DNA of 58,215 bases from the NCBI GenBank assembly GCA_038534195.1, contig JBCAXE010000021.1:1-58215 (forward strand), read 5' to 3'. The DNA comes from JAJFFW01 sp038534195 (lineage in GTDB: Bacteria > Pseudomonadota > Alphaproteobacteria > Caulobacterales > Parvularculaceae). Both the position numbers and the translations under genes were made by a program. The notes under the pieces are model-generated. The model worked only from the letters and a program-made list of their open reading frames with translations. It ran no database searches and was not told the origin of the DNA. This document shows, one piece after another, positions 45,258 to 54,065 of the stretch (position 1 is the first letter of the stretch; the number at the start of each line of letters is the position of its first letter).

Positions 45258-46808
45258 ATGGCGCCTTCCTCTGAAATCCAGATCGTCTGGTTCAAACGCG
45301 ACCTGCGGACTCACGACCATCGCGCGCTCAGCGCAGCGGCGGAGGCTGGCCCAGTGCTCCCGCTCTTCATCGCCGAGCCTGCGCTCTGGCGCGGCCCTGA
45401 TATGTCCGCGCGGCAATGGGCGTTCGTCGCCGAATGTCTTGAACCCTTGCGGCGCGATCTCACTGCGCTCGGCCAGCCGCTCATCGTCCGCACTGGCGAG
45501 ACAATCCCGATCCTTGAGACGGCGCGACGGCGCTTCGGAGCGATCGCGCTTTGGTCCCACGAGGAGACCGGCAACGCCTGGACCTATGAGCGCGACAAAG
45601 AGGTGGCCGCGTGGGCGCGCGCCCACGGGATTGTCTGGCGCGAGGTGCGCCAGTCCGGCGTCATCCGGCGCCTCACCTCGCGCAATGGCTGGGCGAAGCG
45701 TTGGGACGCGTTTATGGCCGAGCCGCAAACGCCGCCGCCGACCGCCCTCCCCGCCATCCCGGGCGTTGAACCAGGACCAATCCCGACCGCAGGCGATCTC
45801 GGCCTTCAGCCTGACCCCTGCCCAGAACGGCAAGCGGGAGGGCGCGACGCCGGACTAGACCGCCTACAGACGTTTTTAACCGAGCGCGGCGCGCCCTATC
45901 GGCGCGCCATGTCGAGCCCGGCGGCGGGCGCGGACCATTGCTCCCGCCTGAGCCCGCATCTCGCCTGGGGAACGCTCTCTATGCGCGAGACGGCGCAGGC
46001 CGTATGGGACCGCCAGCGCCAACTTAAAACCGACGGCGTCAAAGGCGGCTGGCGCGGGTCCATGGCGTCGTTTCAAGGACGCCTCCATTGGCGCGATCAC
46101 TTCACACAAAAACTCGAAGACGAGCCGTCGCTCGAATTTCGAAACCTTCATCGCGCTTATGACGGCTTGCGTCCCACCACGCCGGACGCTTCGCGGCTGA
46201 ACGCCTGGGCGAAAGGCGAGACCGGCCTGCCCTTCGTTGACGCCTGCATGCGCGCGCTCATCGCCACCGGTTGGATGAACTTCCGTATGCGGGCGATGTT
46301 GATGGCGGTCGCCAGCTATCATCTCTGGCTCGACTGGCGCGCGCCCGGCGAACATCTGGCGCGCCTTTTCTCTGATTACGAGCCCGGCATCCACTGGCCG
46401 CAGGCGCAGATGCAATCCGGCACGACGGGCATTAATACGGTGCGCATCTATAATCCTGTGAAGCAAGGCTATGATCAGGACCCGGACGGCGCCTTTGTGC
46501 GCCGCTGGCTTCCGGCGCTCGCAGGCGTGCCCGATGAGTTCATTCACGAACCCTGGGAGTGGGAGGGCGCAGGCGCGATCCTCGATAAGACCTATCCCAT
46601 GCCCATTGTCGATCATCTGGCGGCGGCGAAAGCGGCGCGCCAGAAAATATGGGCCGTGCGCGGCGGCGCCGATTTCAAACGCGGCGCCAAAGCGATCCAG
46701 AACAAGCATGGCAGCCGTAAATCCGGCATACCCATGCGCGGGCAAAAGAAACGCGCGCGCAGCGACGCGGCTCAGCTCACCCTGCCGCTCGGTCCGACGA
46801 CGCCGTAA
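45258..46808 (+). CDS. Deoxyribodipyrimidine photolyase / cryptochrome
   Basis: This 516-residue flavoprotein begins with the alpha/beta domain (QIVWFKRDLRTHDHRALSAAAE). It continues into the helical FAD domain with SRLSPHLAWGTLSMRE, GRLHWRDHF, GLPFVDACMRALIATGWMNFRMRAML, and IHWPQAQMQSGTTGINTVRIYNPVKQG, the FAD and DNA contacts of the photolyase family. It repairs UV pyrimidine dimers with light or senses blue light; the sequence alone does not tell which. The ATG at 45258 is preferred over a TTG six bases earlier. The DUF2256 gene and a photolyase-like gene follow. Confidence 0.9.
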   Translation: MAPSSEIQIVWFKRDLRTHDHRALSAAAEAGPVLPLFIAEPALWRGPDMSARQWAFVAECLEPLRRDLTALGQPLIVRTGETIPILETARRRFGAIALWSHEETGNAWTYERDKEVAAWARAHGIVWREVRQSGVIRRLTSRNGWAKRWDAFMAEPQTPPPTALPAIPGVEPGPIPTAGDLGLQPDPCPERQAGGRDAGLDRLQTFLTERGAPYRRAMSSPAAGADHCSRLSPHLAWGTLSMRETAQAVWDRQRQLKTDGVKGGWRGSMASFQGRLHWRDHFTQKLEDEPSLEFRNLHRAYDGLRPTTPDASRLNAWAKGETGLPFVDACMRALIATGWMNFRMRAMLMAVASYHLWLDWRAPGEHLARLFSDYEPGIHWPQAQMQSGTTGINTVRIYNPVKQGYDQDPDGAFVRRWLPALAGVPDEFIHEPWEWEGAGAILDKTYPMPIVDHLAAAKAARQKIWAVRGGADFKRGAKAIQNKHGSRKSGIPMRGQKKRARSDAAQLTLPLGPTTP

Positions 46809-46823
46809 CGGAGATGCGAGAAG

Positions 46824-46973
46824 ATGAAAAAATGCGACCTGCCGTCCAAACTGTGTCCCGTTTGCGAACGCCCGTTCTCCTGGCGCAAGAAGTGGGAAAA
46901 AGTTTGGGACGATGTCGTCTATTGTTCGGAGCGATGCCGCCGGTCTCGGAAGGCCAAAGGAGCGCCCGCGTGA
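46824..46973 (+). CDS. DUF2256 zinc-ribbon-like mini-protein
   Basis: This 49-residue protein (MKKCDLPSKLCPVCERPFSW... ) has the DUF2256 pattern: a CxxC pair (CPVC), then PFSWRKKW and W, then YCSERCR. Four cysteines plus aromatic residues suggest a zinc-bound knuckle. DUF2256 genes are regularly found next to photolyase/cryptochrome genes, and here it lies between two of them. Its stop (TGA) overlaps the GTG start of the next gene, so it is translationally coupled. It is below the size of usual ORF filters. Confidence 0.9.
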   Translation: MKKCDLPSKLCPVCERPFSWRKKWEKVWDDVVYCSERCRRSRKAKGAPA

Positions 46974-48241
46974 CGCAAGCCTCATTTCTACCAGAAGAAA
47001 AACCCGCCCCCGTCACATGGACGCCGACGCGCGAGGCGGGGCAAGCCCAGCTCGACGCCTTCGCGCCCCGCGCCGGCGGCGCCTACGCGCGCGGACGCAA
47101 CTTTGATCTGGGGCCGGACAATCGCGATAATGTCTCGGCGCTATCGCCCTATGTGCGCCGGCGCCTAATCCTTGAGGAAGAAGTCGTGCGCGCCGCGCTC
47201 GCACGCCATGAGTTTCACGCGGCTGAAAAATTCATCCAGGAGGTCTTCTGGCGCGGCTATTTCAAAGGTTGGCTTGAACATCGCCCCGCCGTCTGGTCGC
47301 GCTATAAAGAACGCGTCGTCGCCCTCGCCCGCGATCTCGACAACGACGCGGCGCTCGTCTGTCGCTATCAGGAAGCGACTGAAGGGAAGACAGGGATCAC
47401 CTGCTTCGACGCCTGGGCGAGCGAGCTTGTGGAAACGGGCTATCTCCACAATCACGCGCGCATGTGGTTCGCCAGTATCTGGATCTTCACGTTGAAATTG
47501 CCGTGGGAGCTCGGCGCGGACTTCTTCTATCGTCATTTACTCGACGGGGACCCGGCGTCAAACACCTGCTCATGGCGCTGGGTCGGCGGTCTTCACACGC
47601 AGGGTAAGACCTATCTCGCGCGCGCCGATAATATCCATAAGTATACGGACGGCCGCTTTGATCCGGGCGGCGCGCTCGCCGCCGACGCGCCGCCACTCAA
47701 CGAGCCGCCCCTGCCCGCAGCGGCGCCGCCTTCGTTCGCAAGCGATGAGATCGACGCCGGCCGCTACGGCCTCATCATCACAGACGAAGACTGCGCGCCG
47801 GAGACATTGGCGCTGGCGCGTCCGCCCGCCGCAATCCTGGCGCTCGCCGCGCCGACGCCGGTTTCGGTCTGGCCCCTGAGCACGCGCGTAAGCGATTTTT
47901 CATCAGCGGCGGTCAACGACGCCGCAACCCGCGCTGAAGCGCATTTCAGCGTCCCGTGCGTACACGCAAACAGCGAAGGAAGCGGAGACAGAAAAAAAGA
48001 TGAATGGAGCGCCGCCATCGCCGACTTCACAGCGGCGCACGATCTCGACGCCGTCGTCACCGCGCGATGTCCCCTCGGCCCGGTTCGCAAACGCCTTCAT
48101 ATGGCCGTGAAGAAAACCGATACGCGGCTCATCGAAATCACGCGCGGCTACGACCGAGCCGTCTGGCCCCACGCCGCCCGCGGCTTTTTCGGCCTGAAGA
48201 AAAACATCCCCGCGATCTTGTCGGAGATTGGTTTGGGTTAA
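46970..48241 (+). CDS. Photolyase-like FAD-domain protein with C-terminal alpha/beta region
   Basis: This 423-residue protein starts directly in the photolyase FAD-binding domain (about 25-260): NVSALSPYVRRRLILEEE, FIQEVFWRGYFKGW, GITCFDAWASELVETGYLHNHARMWFASIWI, and ASNTCSWRWVGGLHTQG. There is no N-terminal alpha/beta domain. A C-terminal region (about 270-423) has Rossmann-like strands (YGLIITDEDCAPETLAL, LDAVVTARCPLGPVRKRL) and might be a relocated alpha/beta domain. The start is GTG at 46970, with AAAGGAG upstream and a GTGA overlap with DUF2256. Proteins of this kind are listed as FAD-binding photolyase-like; the activity is unknown. Confidence 0.85.
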   Translation: MTQASFLPEEKPAPVTWTPTREAGQAQLDAFAPRAGGAYARGRNFDLGPDNRDNVSALSPYVRRRLILEEEVVRAALARHEFHAAEKFIQEVFWRGYFKGWLEHRPAVWSRYKERVVALARDLDNDAALVCRYQEATEGKTGITCFDAWASELVETGYLHNHARMWFASIWIFTLKLPWELGADFFYRHLLDGDPASNTCSWRWVGGLHTQGKTYLARADNIHKYTDGRFDPGGALAADAPPLNEPPLPAAAPPSFASDEIDAGRYGLIITDEDCAPETLALARPPAAILALAAPTPVSVWPLSTRVSDFSSAAVNDAATRAEAHFSVPCVHANSEGSGDRKKDEWSAAIADFTAAHDLDAVVTARCPLGPVRKRLHMAVKKTDTRLIEITRGYDRAVWPHAARGFFGLKKNIPAILSEIGLG

Positions 48242-48340
48242 GCGGGAAAATCCACTGTCGGCGCGACGTGCACCGTTTGCCGGACTAAAGGCTAACTGTG
48301 AACGTGCTAATCCGTCCGGACTAGATATCGCAATTGCTAA

Positions 48341-51300
48341 TTACGCAGGCTCCAGCACGAATGCGAAATTTGAATCTGCCCAACAGCTGAAATTGAACGT
48401 TTTTCCGCCATTGCCATCCGGCGTATAAAGGCACGTTCCATAATTCAAACTTTCAAGCCTGACCTCACCGCCACCAATATCACGGACCCTGAAAATCTGG
48501 TCCGAATTTGTAGTATCACAAACCGAGTTCAACACTTCGCCGCCGTCATTATTGTTGCCTTCGATACAGAGATTGGAAGCATCGTGGCGCAGGCGATAAT
48601 GATCGCCCCAGAGTGGGATCAATTCGTAGACCATATTCGGGTCGGCCCAGTACCCCCAGTGACGGACATTACCGCCGAAAGCGTAAAGCGCCTGATTGGT
48701 TTCGACATTGCGGATACGGACTTTCCGTTCCGGTACGCATTGCCAGGCGTCAATAACCGTTATCTTTTGAGGATCGGTATGATCCACCACAACAGCGGGT
48801 GAAGTTGTCGAGGTAAGCGCGCCTGCGGCGATCGTTTGCGCCGGTGCGCCAGAATAAGAAATGCTGGTCCACCGCGGACGCTGACCTATAGCGGCGCATT
48901 CATCTTCGATCGCTTGCGGGAACGGTCCAGGAACTTCCGTCACCGTGCAGGTCGAACCAATCGGCGCCTTGGCGGTGATCGATCCCGACAATCCCGACAT
49001 TGACAGCGTGACGCGATCCGGTATGGCCGGCGTCGGCGTGCAGTCGATTTGAAAGTCCAGTTGCCAGGGCACATTTCTGACAGGCCGGAGAATTTTCGTG
49101 ATGACAATTTCACCTTCCTCTACCTGCGTGCACGCCAACGTGTTGGTTGCGGTGATCTCAACGCCGGCGCCGTAGGAATTCGCAGCGAGTGACGCGTCCG
49201 GGCTAAAGCTTGTCGTCCATTCCGCTCGATAATCGGACCCGTTAGCCTTACAGGCGTCGATTGCGGTCTGCGGGACCGGCGGCATCGCCGTCTCGGCGAT
49301 CGAGCAATCGGACCGCACCGGCACGGGCGCGAAGACGCCTTCCTCGCCGGCGTTGATGCTGATCGTTTCTGTCCCCGCGAACAACGCATGGGGGCTGCAG
49401 GTCGCGGTGAATTCAAACGGGCCGGCGGCGGTGATATTAGCGCCGGTCTCGTCGATCAGCTTCTTGCGCAGTTTGATTTCCGAGGTCCGAATCACTGGCA
49501 CACTCGCGCAATCGGACTGAGCGCTGGCGTCATTCGGCTGCACCGGGATCGGAAAATTCGTATAGAAAAATCCCTGACTTGGATGCATAAAACCGGACGG
49601 GTTAAGTGCGGCGCAGTTTTCAATGTCGCGGCCGGTCTGGAACGGGCTGGGCAGAGCGAAAGACCAGGTTCCGGTCGCGCCCGCCGCGAGCGATTTCAGA
49701 CCGATCTCATAGCCGGGATTGGTCGGTGAGCCTGCGCAAAGATTGGGCGGCGTGCAGGCCTGGCCCGTCGTCGATGCGCCGGCATAAGGTGTATTTAGCA
49801 CGTCGGTGACGATTAGCCCGCTCCACGGCCAGCTACTAGCGAGCCGCTGATAGTCGGTGTCAGCCGTATTCGTCACATCGATCGAGAAATCGACCCGTGG
49901 CCCCCCGGCATAAGTCCAGGGCGCGCTGACGGCGGGCAAGCCGTCGATCGACGCCGCCTTGCTCAGGATTCCGTCGACGCATCGCGGCAGCACGCCGTCT
50001 GCCATTGCCCAATTCCTGTCCTGCGGGGCCGGCCGATTGAATGCGGCCGGGTCATAGGTTCCCGCCGGCGGCCAGTGGATGTTCGGATTGAACGGCGACG
50101 TCACGTCCATCAGGGCCGTGTTCTGGAACCGGATCATGTCTGAACGGCAATATTTGGCGCCATAGGGCGGACGCTTCAGAACGAACCTGATTTTGCAGGT
50201 CAGGACTCCGCCGGTGTCGAAATAGATCGGGTTCGCGGGATTGGCGCGAAAATCGAAGGGTTGCGCGCCTTGCGCCGGCGAAGACGTATGATAAACCGCG
50301 CCGCCGAATGGCGGGGTATTGCCTGACGGCCTGTAACCGGAAACGCCGCCATTATCGCTGCACTGATATTGCGCGTCATAGTTGACGCTCGTTGCGTAAT
50401 TCGGAATCTGCAGGCGGATTGCGTCCATCACGGTGCCGATGGTGCGCGGCGCATCATTATTCGTAAACGTAACTTCATAGGCGAACGGAACGCCGAACTC
50501 GATGAATAAATCCCGCCCGGCGGGCACGTTCAATGGTTGTTTGGTGACCTTGAAGCGGCACGGCTTCTGATCTTCCATCAAGGTGACGGCGTCATCGACT
50601 TGACTGAAGGTCTGGGGCGGCGCACTGGTCGACGGTGCGCCGAAGGCGGTCGCCTGGTAACGCACCCGGACGGTGTTGATGATGGGTTTTTGCGGCGCGG
50701 CCGGCACGGTTTCGCAGTCGGGTTCATTATAAGCGAATTCGGTCTTGATCTCGATCCGCTCGCCATGGCGCAGCGTCACCGATGCGCCCGTTTCCCAGCC
50801 GCGCGCCATTTGTCCATAAAAGGAATAAGTGAAATCCGGGTCCGGCAGGAAATTGCCGTTAAGCGCCGGGCAGACCGTTGGATCGGTCGAGAAGGTACAG
50901 GTCGCATAACTGAAGACGCGCGTGAAGGGCGGCGTATTGATCCCGTCAGTCACCCAGTCATCGAGATCGCCGGCGGCGATGGTGATGTCCTGAGCCGGCA
51001 CGGATTGGTTCTCGATCGTGATAAGATAAGAAGCGGCGTTGTTCCACGGCAGGCGCGCTGCAGGGTTGGGAACGATCTGTTCTTTTTCAACCTTCAGATG
51101 ACCGCGGCCGCAGACTTCGCTGATATCCTCTTGACCGGTGACAACGCTGGTGGCGACCGACGCGGTGTTATTAGAGGGGTTAGCCTCAGTCTGGGCGTCG
51201 CCATTAGCGGCGATCAGCGTGAAAAACGCCGTGTTTCGGATGCCGTTGGCGCCGGGTGCGACGATGCAGGCGAGTTCCTTGAATTGTTCGACCCGTACCG

Positions 51301-52228
51301 TGATGCTGACAGTTAATGCTTCGCCAGCGGCGATATTCCCGAGATTGTTCGTAAACGGCCATTCGAAAAAAGGCGATGCGCCAGCTGTGCCAACCAGCGT
51401 ATAGGACGAGCTGAAAAGCGTGATGTCATTGGGGTCGAGACAATGCGTCGTCGTTGGATTGGACGATATGCAATTCGCGCTGACGAATTCAACTTTCAGT
51501 GGCACGCTGTTCGGTAGGAGAGACAGTCGGTCCTGTAACTTGAAATGATCGCCGACAAAAACGTCACCGGGTCCGTTGTTCTGGACAATGATGTCATAAG
51601 TCAGCGTCGCCGCGCCCGACGAGACGTCGATGGACGAGACGGAGGCGGTCTTCTTGACCGCGAGATCTGAGCCAAGCGGTGCAGACGGCGTAATGTCGGT
51701 ATTCACCTTTGCGTCGATCAAATAGCCAGCGCTGTTTTGAGCGACGACGCGATTGGATTTGGCCCCGGTCGATGAAAAACTCCCCGTCAGGACGCAGACC
51801 AGGGTTTCGCCGATATTGAGATGGACCTGCGCAAGATAGGGCGAGGTTGTCGGCAAGGGGATCGTCGGCGTCGGCGCGCCGCCAGCGGTTTCGCATCGTA
51901 ACGGGCCCGAAGTCTGAAAGCCCGGCGGCAAGGGATCGGTCAACGCAATCGTCTGTAACGGCTCGCCCCATGGATTGGTGATGGTGAAGACATAACTGAC
52001 AATCACGCCACTTGGCGCCGTCAATTCATTCGAACAAGCGCCTGGATTCAACTGAGTTGTAACATCGCCAAGACACAATTTTTTTTCAATCGCAAATTTC
52101 GGCGCGTCCTGGGCAGTTGCTATTGACGGCCCTACCAATATCAGGCTTACAGCAAAAACCTTTACCGCACTCAGAAATGGAAAAATCAGGCGTAACGCAA
52201 TACTTGTTGCATTCAATGGATGATGCAT
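48341..52228 (-). CDS. Very large secreted DUF11-type repeat protein with ricin-like lectin end
   Basis: This 1295-residue protein has an N-terminal signal peptide (about 1-40, ending ATAQ). It is followed by many DUF11/conserved-repeat-type immunoglobulin-like modules (SYVFTITNPWGEPLQTIALTD..., repeated with NTASVAT-, TEAN-type boundaries). DUF5979-like modules follow at about residues 985-1160 (EIKLRKKLIDETG, EIVITKILRPV), and a ricin B-type beta-trefoil lectin at about 1163-1295 (QALYAFGGNVRHW, NLCIEGNN, GTCLYTPDGNGG). There are several Cys pairs and no LPXTG or membrane anchor. It is probably a surface or extracellular adhesin binding glycans; the biological role is unknown. A near-consensus promoter precedes it. 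Confidence 0.85.
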   Translation of the reverse strand: MHHPLNATSIALRLIFPFLSAVKVFAVSLILVGPSIATAQDAPKFAIEKKLCLGDVTTQLNPGACSNELTAPSGVIVSYVFTITNPWGEPLQTIALTDPLPPGFQTSGPLRCETAGGAPTPTIPLPTTSPYLAQVHLNIGETLVCVLTGSFSSTGAKSNRVVAQNSAGYLIDAKVNTDITPSAPLGSDLAVKKTASVSSIDVSSGAATLTYDIIVQNNGPGDVFVGDHFKLQDRLSLLPNSVPLKVEFVSANCISSNPTTTHCLDPNDITLFSSSYTLVGTAGASPFFEWPFTNNLGNIAAGEALTVSITVRVEQFKELACIVAPGANGIRNTAFFTLIAANGDAQTEANPSNNTASVATSVVTGQEDISEVCGRGHLKVEKEQIVPNPAARLPWNNAASYLITIENQSVPAQDITIAAGDLDDWVTDGINTPPFTRVFSYATCTFSTDPTVCPALNGNFLPDPDFTYSFYGQMARGWETGASVTLRHGERIEIKTEFAYNEPDCETVPAAPQKPIINTVRVRYQATAFGAPSTSAPPQTFSQVDDAVTLMEDQKPCRFKVTKQPLNVPAGRDLFIEFGVPFAYEVTFTNNDAPRTIGTVMDAIRLQIPNYATSVNYDAQYQCSDNGGVSGYRPSGNTPPFGGAVYHTSSPAQGAQPFDFRANPANPIYFDTGGVLTCKIRFVLKRPPYGAKYCRSDMIRFQNTALMDVTSPFNPNIHWPPAGTYDPAAFNRPAPQDRNWAMADGVLPRCVDGILSKAASIDGLPAVSAPWTYAGGPRVDFSIDVTNTADTDYQRLASSWPWSGLIVTDVLNTPYAGASTTGQACTPPNLCAGSPTNPGYEIGLKSLAAGATGTWSFALPSPFQTGRDIENCAALNPSGFMHPSQGFFYTNFPIPVQPNDASAQSDCASVPVIRTSEIKLRKKLIDETGANITAAGPFEFTATCSPHALFAGTETISINAGEEGVFAPVPVRSDCSIAETAMPPVPQTAIDACKANGSDYRAEWTTSFSPDASLAANSYGAGVEITATNTLACTQVEEGEIVITKILRPVRNVPWQLDFQIDCTPTPAIPDRVTLSMSGLSGSITAKAPIGSTCTVTEVPGPFPQAIEDECAAIGQRPRWTSISYSGAPAQTIAAGALTSTTSPAVVVDHTDPQKITVIDAWQCVPERKVRIRNVETNQALYAFGGNVRHWGYWADPNMVYELIPLWGDHYRLRHDASNLCIEGNNNDGGEVLNSVCDTTNSDQIFRVRDIGGGEVRLESLNYGTCLYTPDGNGGKTFNFSCWADSNFAFVLEPA

Positions 52229-52262
52229 CCCCCCAAACCCCGTTTTTGTTTTTTATTTGAAC

Positions 52263-52292
52263 AGTATATTTTTTTGATGAGCGCAGAGTCAA
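52263..52292 (-). promoter_or_regulatory. Sigma-70-like promoter of the DUF11/lectin gene
   Basis: Read on the minus strand, TTGACT (52287-52292) and TATACT (52263-52268) are separated by 18 bases. Both hexamers are close to consensus, and transcription would start near 52256, giving a leader of about 28 bases before the ATG at 52228. A G-run directly before the ATG serves as a poor ribosome site. Confidence 0.55.
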
Positions 52293-52811
52293 TAGCTTCA
52301 GCTCTTAACCCGAATTCAATAGTCCGAACTGTGATTGATCATTAGGAGTTGGGTTGCGCCTCCCACAATGGCTTTGGTGTAAGTTGAGACACAGAATATC
52401 TGGATTATTATAGACTTCTGTAATCATCGCATCTAATTCGAAATCAAGCTGCTTGGTTGTGTCTCCTTGGCATATATTTACGTGTAGTTATTGATATTGT
52501 CCGGTTGGACTCAATTAATGTCACCTTTTCGACGGGTGCTCGAGAGGGTCTCGAGCGCTTTAGTTCGTAGAACGCAAGAGCCGGGATAAACCATCTCTTC
52601 CGTTTGAAGGCGTAGAGGCGCTCATAGATTGAAGATAAATGTTTGTATACGATATATCTTCATTCAATCCAATATTCTTTGACTGAAGCTCTTAATAGTA
52701 ATGCCTGATTTTTCCCGTATCGCGGCTGTGTATCTTATTTTTGGGATACCCCGCGTAAGCGCAAGTTCACCATTCGCGTCATACTTCATTCACAATAATA
52801 ATCCGCACGCC
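52293..52811. other. AT-rich intergenic region between hisG and the DUF11 gene
   Basis: About 580 bases, counted from the DUF11 start, hold no gene I can support in any frame. It is noticeably AT-richer than flanking genes. It contains two inverted repeats: GCTCGAGA/TCTCGAGC at 52538-52556 with a GGG loop, and GAAGATA/TATCTTC at 52631-52661. No tRNA, IS end or repeat array was seen. Confidence 0.6.
52538..52556. repeat. Perfect 8-base inverted repeat
   Basis: GCTCGAGA (52538-52545) and TCTCGAGC (52549-52556) pair perfectly around a GGG loop. It has no T-run on either side, so it is not a clear terminator. It may be a regulator site or an RNA hairpin in the hisG 3' or DUF11 5' region. Confidence 0.5.
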
Positions 52812-53699
52812 CTAAGGCATCATCTTTTCAATAGGTAAAACAAGGATCGCTCTGGCGCCTTCGTCTTTGAGCGCTTGCAGCGTCGGCCAGAAGACGCTTT
52901 CGCGGCAGACTGCGTGGATCGCCACTTTGTCCGTGTCGCCCGCAAGTTCGAGGATTGTGGGCGCCTCGGCGCCGGGCAGCAGTTTCGAGATCGCGGCGAC
53001 GGCGCTACGCGGTGCATTCATCATCACATATTTCGCCTCGCGCGAGGCGAGGACGCCGTCGATCCGTTTCAGGAGCGCCTCAAAGATCGCCGCCTTGTCG
53101 GGCGGGAACGCCGCCGCGTTGCGGATCAGGGTCGCCTGCGATGCAAAGACGGTCGCCGCCGGCTCCAGCCCGTTGGCGTCGAGGGTCGCGCCGGTAGAGA
53201 CGATGTCGCAGACCGCATCGGCGATTTTGAGCCGCGGCGCCACTTCAACCGAGCCCTTCATCATCACCGGCGTCGCGTCGACGCCTTCGCGGTCGAGATA
53301 GGCGCGCGTGAGGCCCGGATAAGAGGTGGCGATGCGCTTGCCGCGAAAGGCGGCGTTTGATTTGTCGGCCCATTCCTTCGGCGCCGCGAGCATCAGCTTG
53401 CAGCGGGAAAAGCCGAGCGCCATCACGGCCTCGGTCTTGCTCGCGCGGTCCGTACTCAGACGATCTTCTTCGAAGACATTCTCACCGACGATCCCGATAT
53501 CGCAGGCCCCGTCGGCGACGAAGGCGGGGATGTCGTCGTCGCGCAAGAGCAACACGTCCATCGGCATCTCGCGCACGCGCGCATAGAGCTTGTCGCGGCC
53601 GCGCGAAACGGTCAGACCGCAACTCTTCAGCAACTCAAAACTGCCGTCCGACAGACGGCCTGATTTCTGGATGGCGATCCGCAATCGCACGTCGCTCAT
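52812..53699 (-). CDS. hisG: ATP phosphoribosyltransferase, long form
   Basis: This 295-residue enzyme catalyses the first step of histidine synthesis, joining ATP and PRPP. It has RLRIAIQKSGRLSDGSFELLKSCGL at the N-terminus, ACDIGIVGENVFEE, the PRPP loop IADAVCDIVSTGATLDANGL, and a C-terminal ACT-like regulatory domain (about 220-295), which makes it the histidine-inhibited long form that needs no HisZ. Other his genes are absent from the window. yerC is 18 bases upstream, so the two are probably an operon. Confidence 0.94.
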   Translation of the reverse strand: MSDVRLRIAIQKSGRLSDGSFELLKSCGLTVSRGRDKLYARVREMPMDVLLLRDDDIPAFVADGACDIGIVGENVFEEDRLSTDRASKTEAVMALGFSRCKLMLAAPKEWADKSNAAFRGKRIATSYPGLTRAYLDREGVDATPVMMKGSVEVAPRLKIADAVCDIVSTGATLDANGLEPAATVFASQATLIRNAAAFPPDKAAIFEALLKRIDGVLASREAKYVMMNAPRSAVAAISKLLPGAEAPTILELAGDTDKVAIHAVCRESVFWPTLQALKDEGARAILVLPIEKMMP

Positions 53700-53717
53700 A
53701 ACGCAATGTCCTGATGG

Positions 53718-54014
53718 TTAGGCCGACTTCATCCGATCGATGAGGCGGCGGTAGCCCTGATGGGGCTCTTCTTTCAAAAAGCGCGCGACCCGCGCCACGG
53801 TGGTCGTCGACGCGCCGGTCTCGGCGGCGATCTCGCGATAGGAAAGCGCGCCGGCGTCGAGGAGAAGCGCAATCCGCCAGCGCTCGGCGAACGCCTTGAT
53901 CTCGGCGGGCGTCGCCAGATCGCGCAGGAACGCCTCCGCCTCTTCAGCGCTCTGAAGCGCGTTCAGCGCCTCGCAAAGGGCGGCGATATTGTCGGCGGTG
54001 GTGGCGGCTGTCAT
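53718..54014 (-). CDS. yerC: YerC/YecD family TrpR-related protein
   Basis: This 98-residue TrpR-superfamily protein has a helical N-terminus and the helix-turn-helix SYREIAAETGASTTTVARVARFLKEE. The ATG at 54014 gives the standard length; an upstream extension of the frame has no family match. TrpR-like proteins bind palindromic operators. The palindrome CGCTG-ATA-CAGCG lies 32 bases upstream of its start, suggesting it controls its own operon with hisG, an inference. Confidence 0.88.
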   Translation of the reverse strand: MTAATTADNIAALCEALNALQSAEEAEAFLRDLATPAEIKAFAERWRIALLLDAGALSYREIAAETGASTTTVARVARFLKEEPHQGYRRLIDRMKSA

Positions 54015-54036
54015 GGCTTCTATCCTTGCTCGGCGC

Positions 54037-54065
54037 GTAGTAATACGCTGATACAGCGGTGTCAA
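54037..54065 (-). promoter_or_regulatory. yerC-hisG promoter with overlapping palindromic operator candidate
   Basis: On the minus strand, a perfect -35 hexamer TTGACA (54060-54065) is followed one base later by the perfect palindrome CGCTG-TAT-CAGCG (54046-54058) in the spacer, and a TACTAC (54037-54042) at 17-base spacing as a weak -10. A repressor bound to this palindrome would block RNA polymerase. yerC is the nearest DNA-binding gene. Confidence 0.5.

Noticed and set aside
45876..46985. 369-residue antisense frame over the photolyase
   Set aside because: The opposite strand encodes a clear photolyase; this frame has no motifs.
50537..51316. 259-residue plus-strand frame inside the DUF11 gene
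   Set aside because: It is a shadow of the DUF11 gene, with no ribosome site and no domain.
52086..52292. 68-residue Cys-containing frame at the DUF11 start
   Set aside because: It overlaps the signal peptide and first domain of the DUF11 gene in another frame, and its own start covers the predicted promoter.
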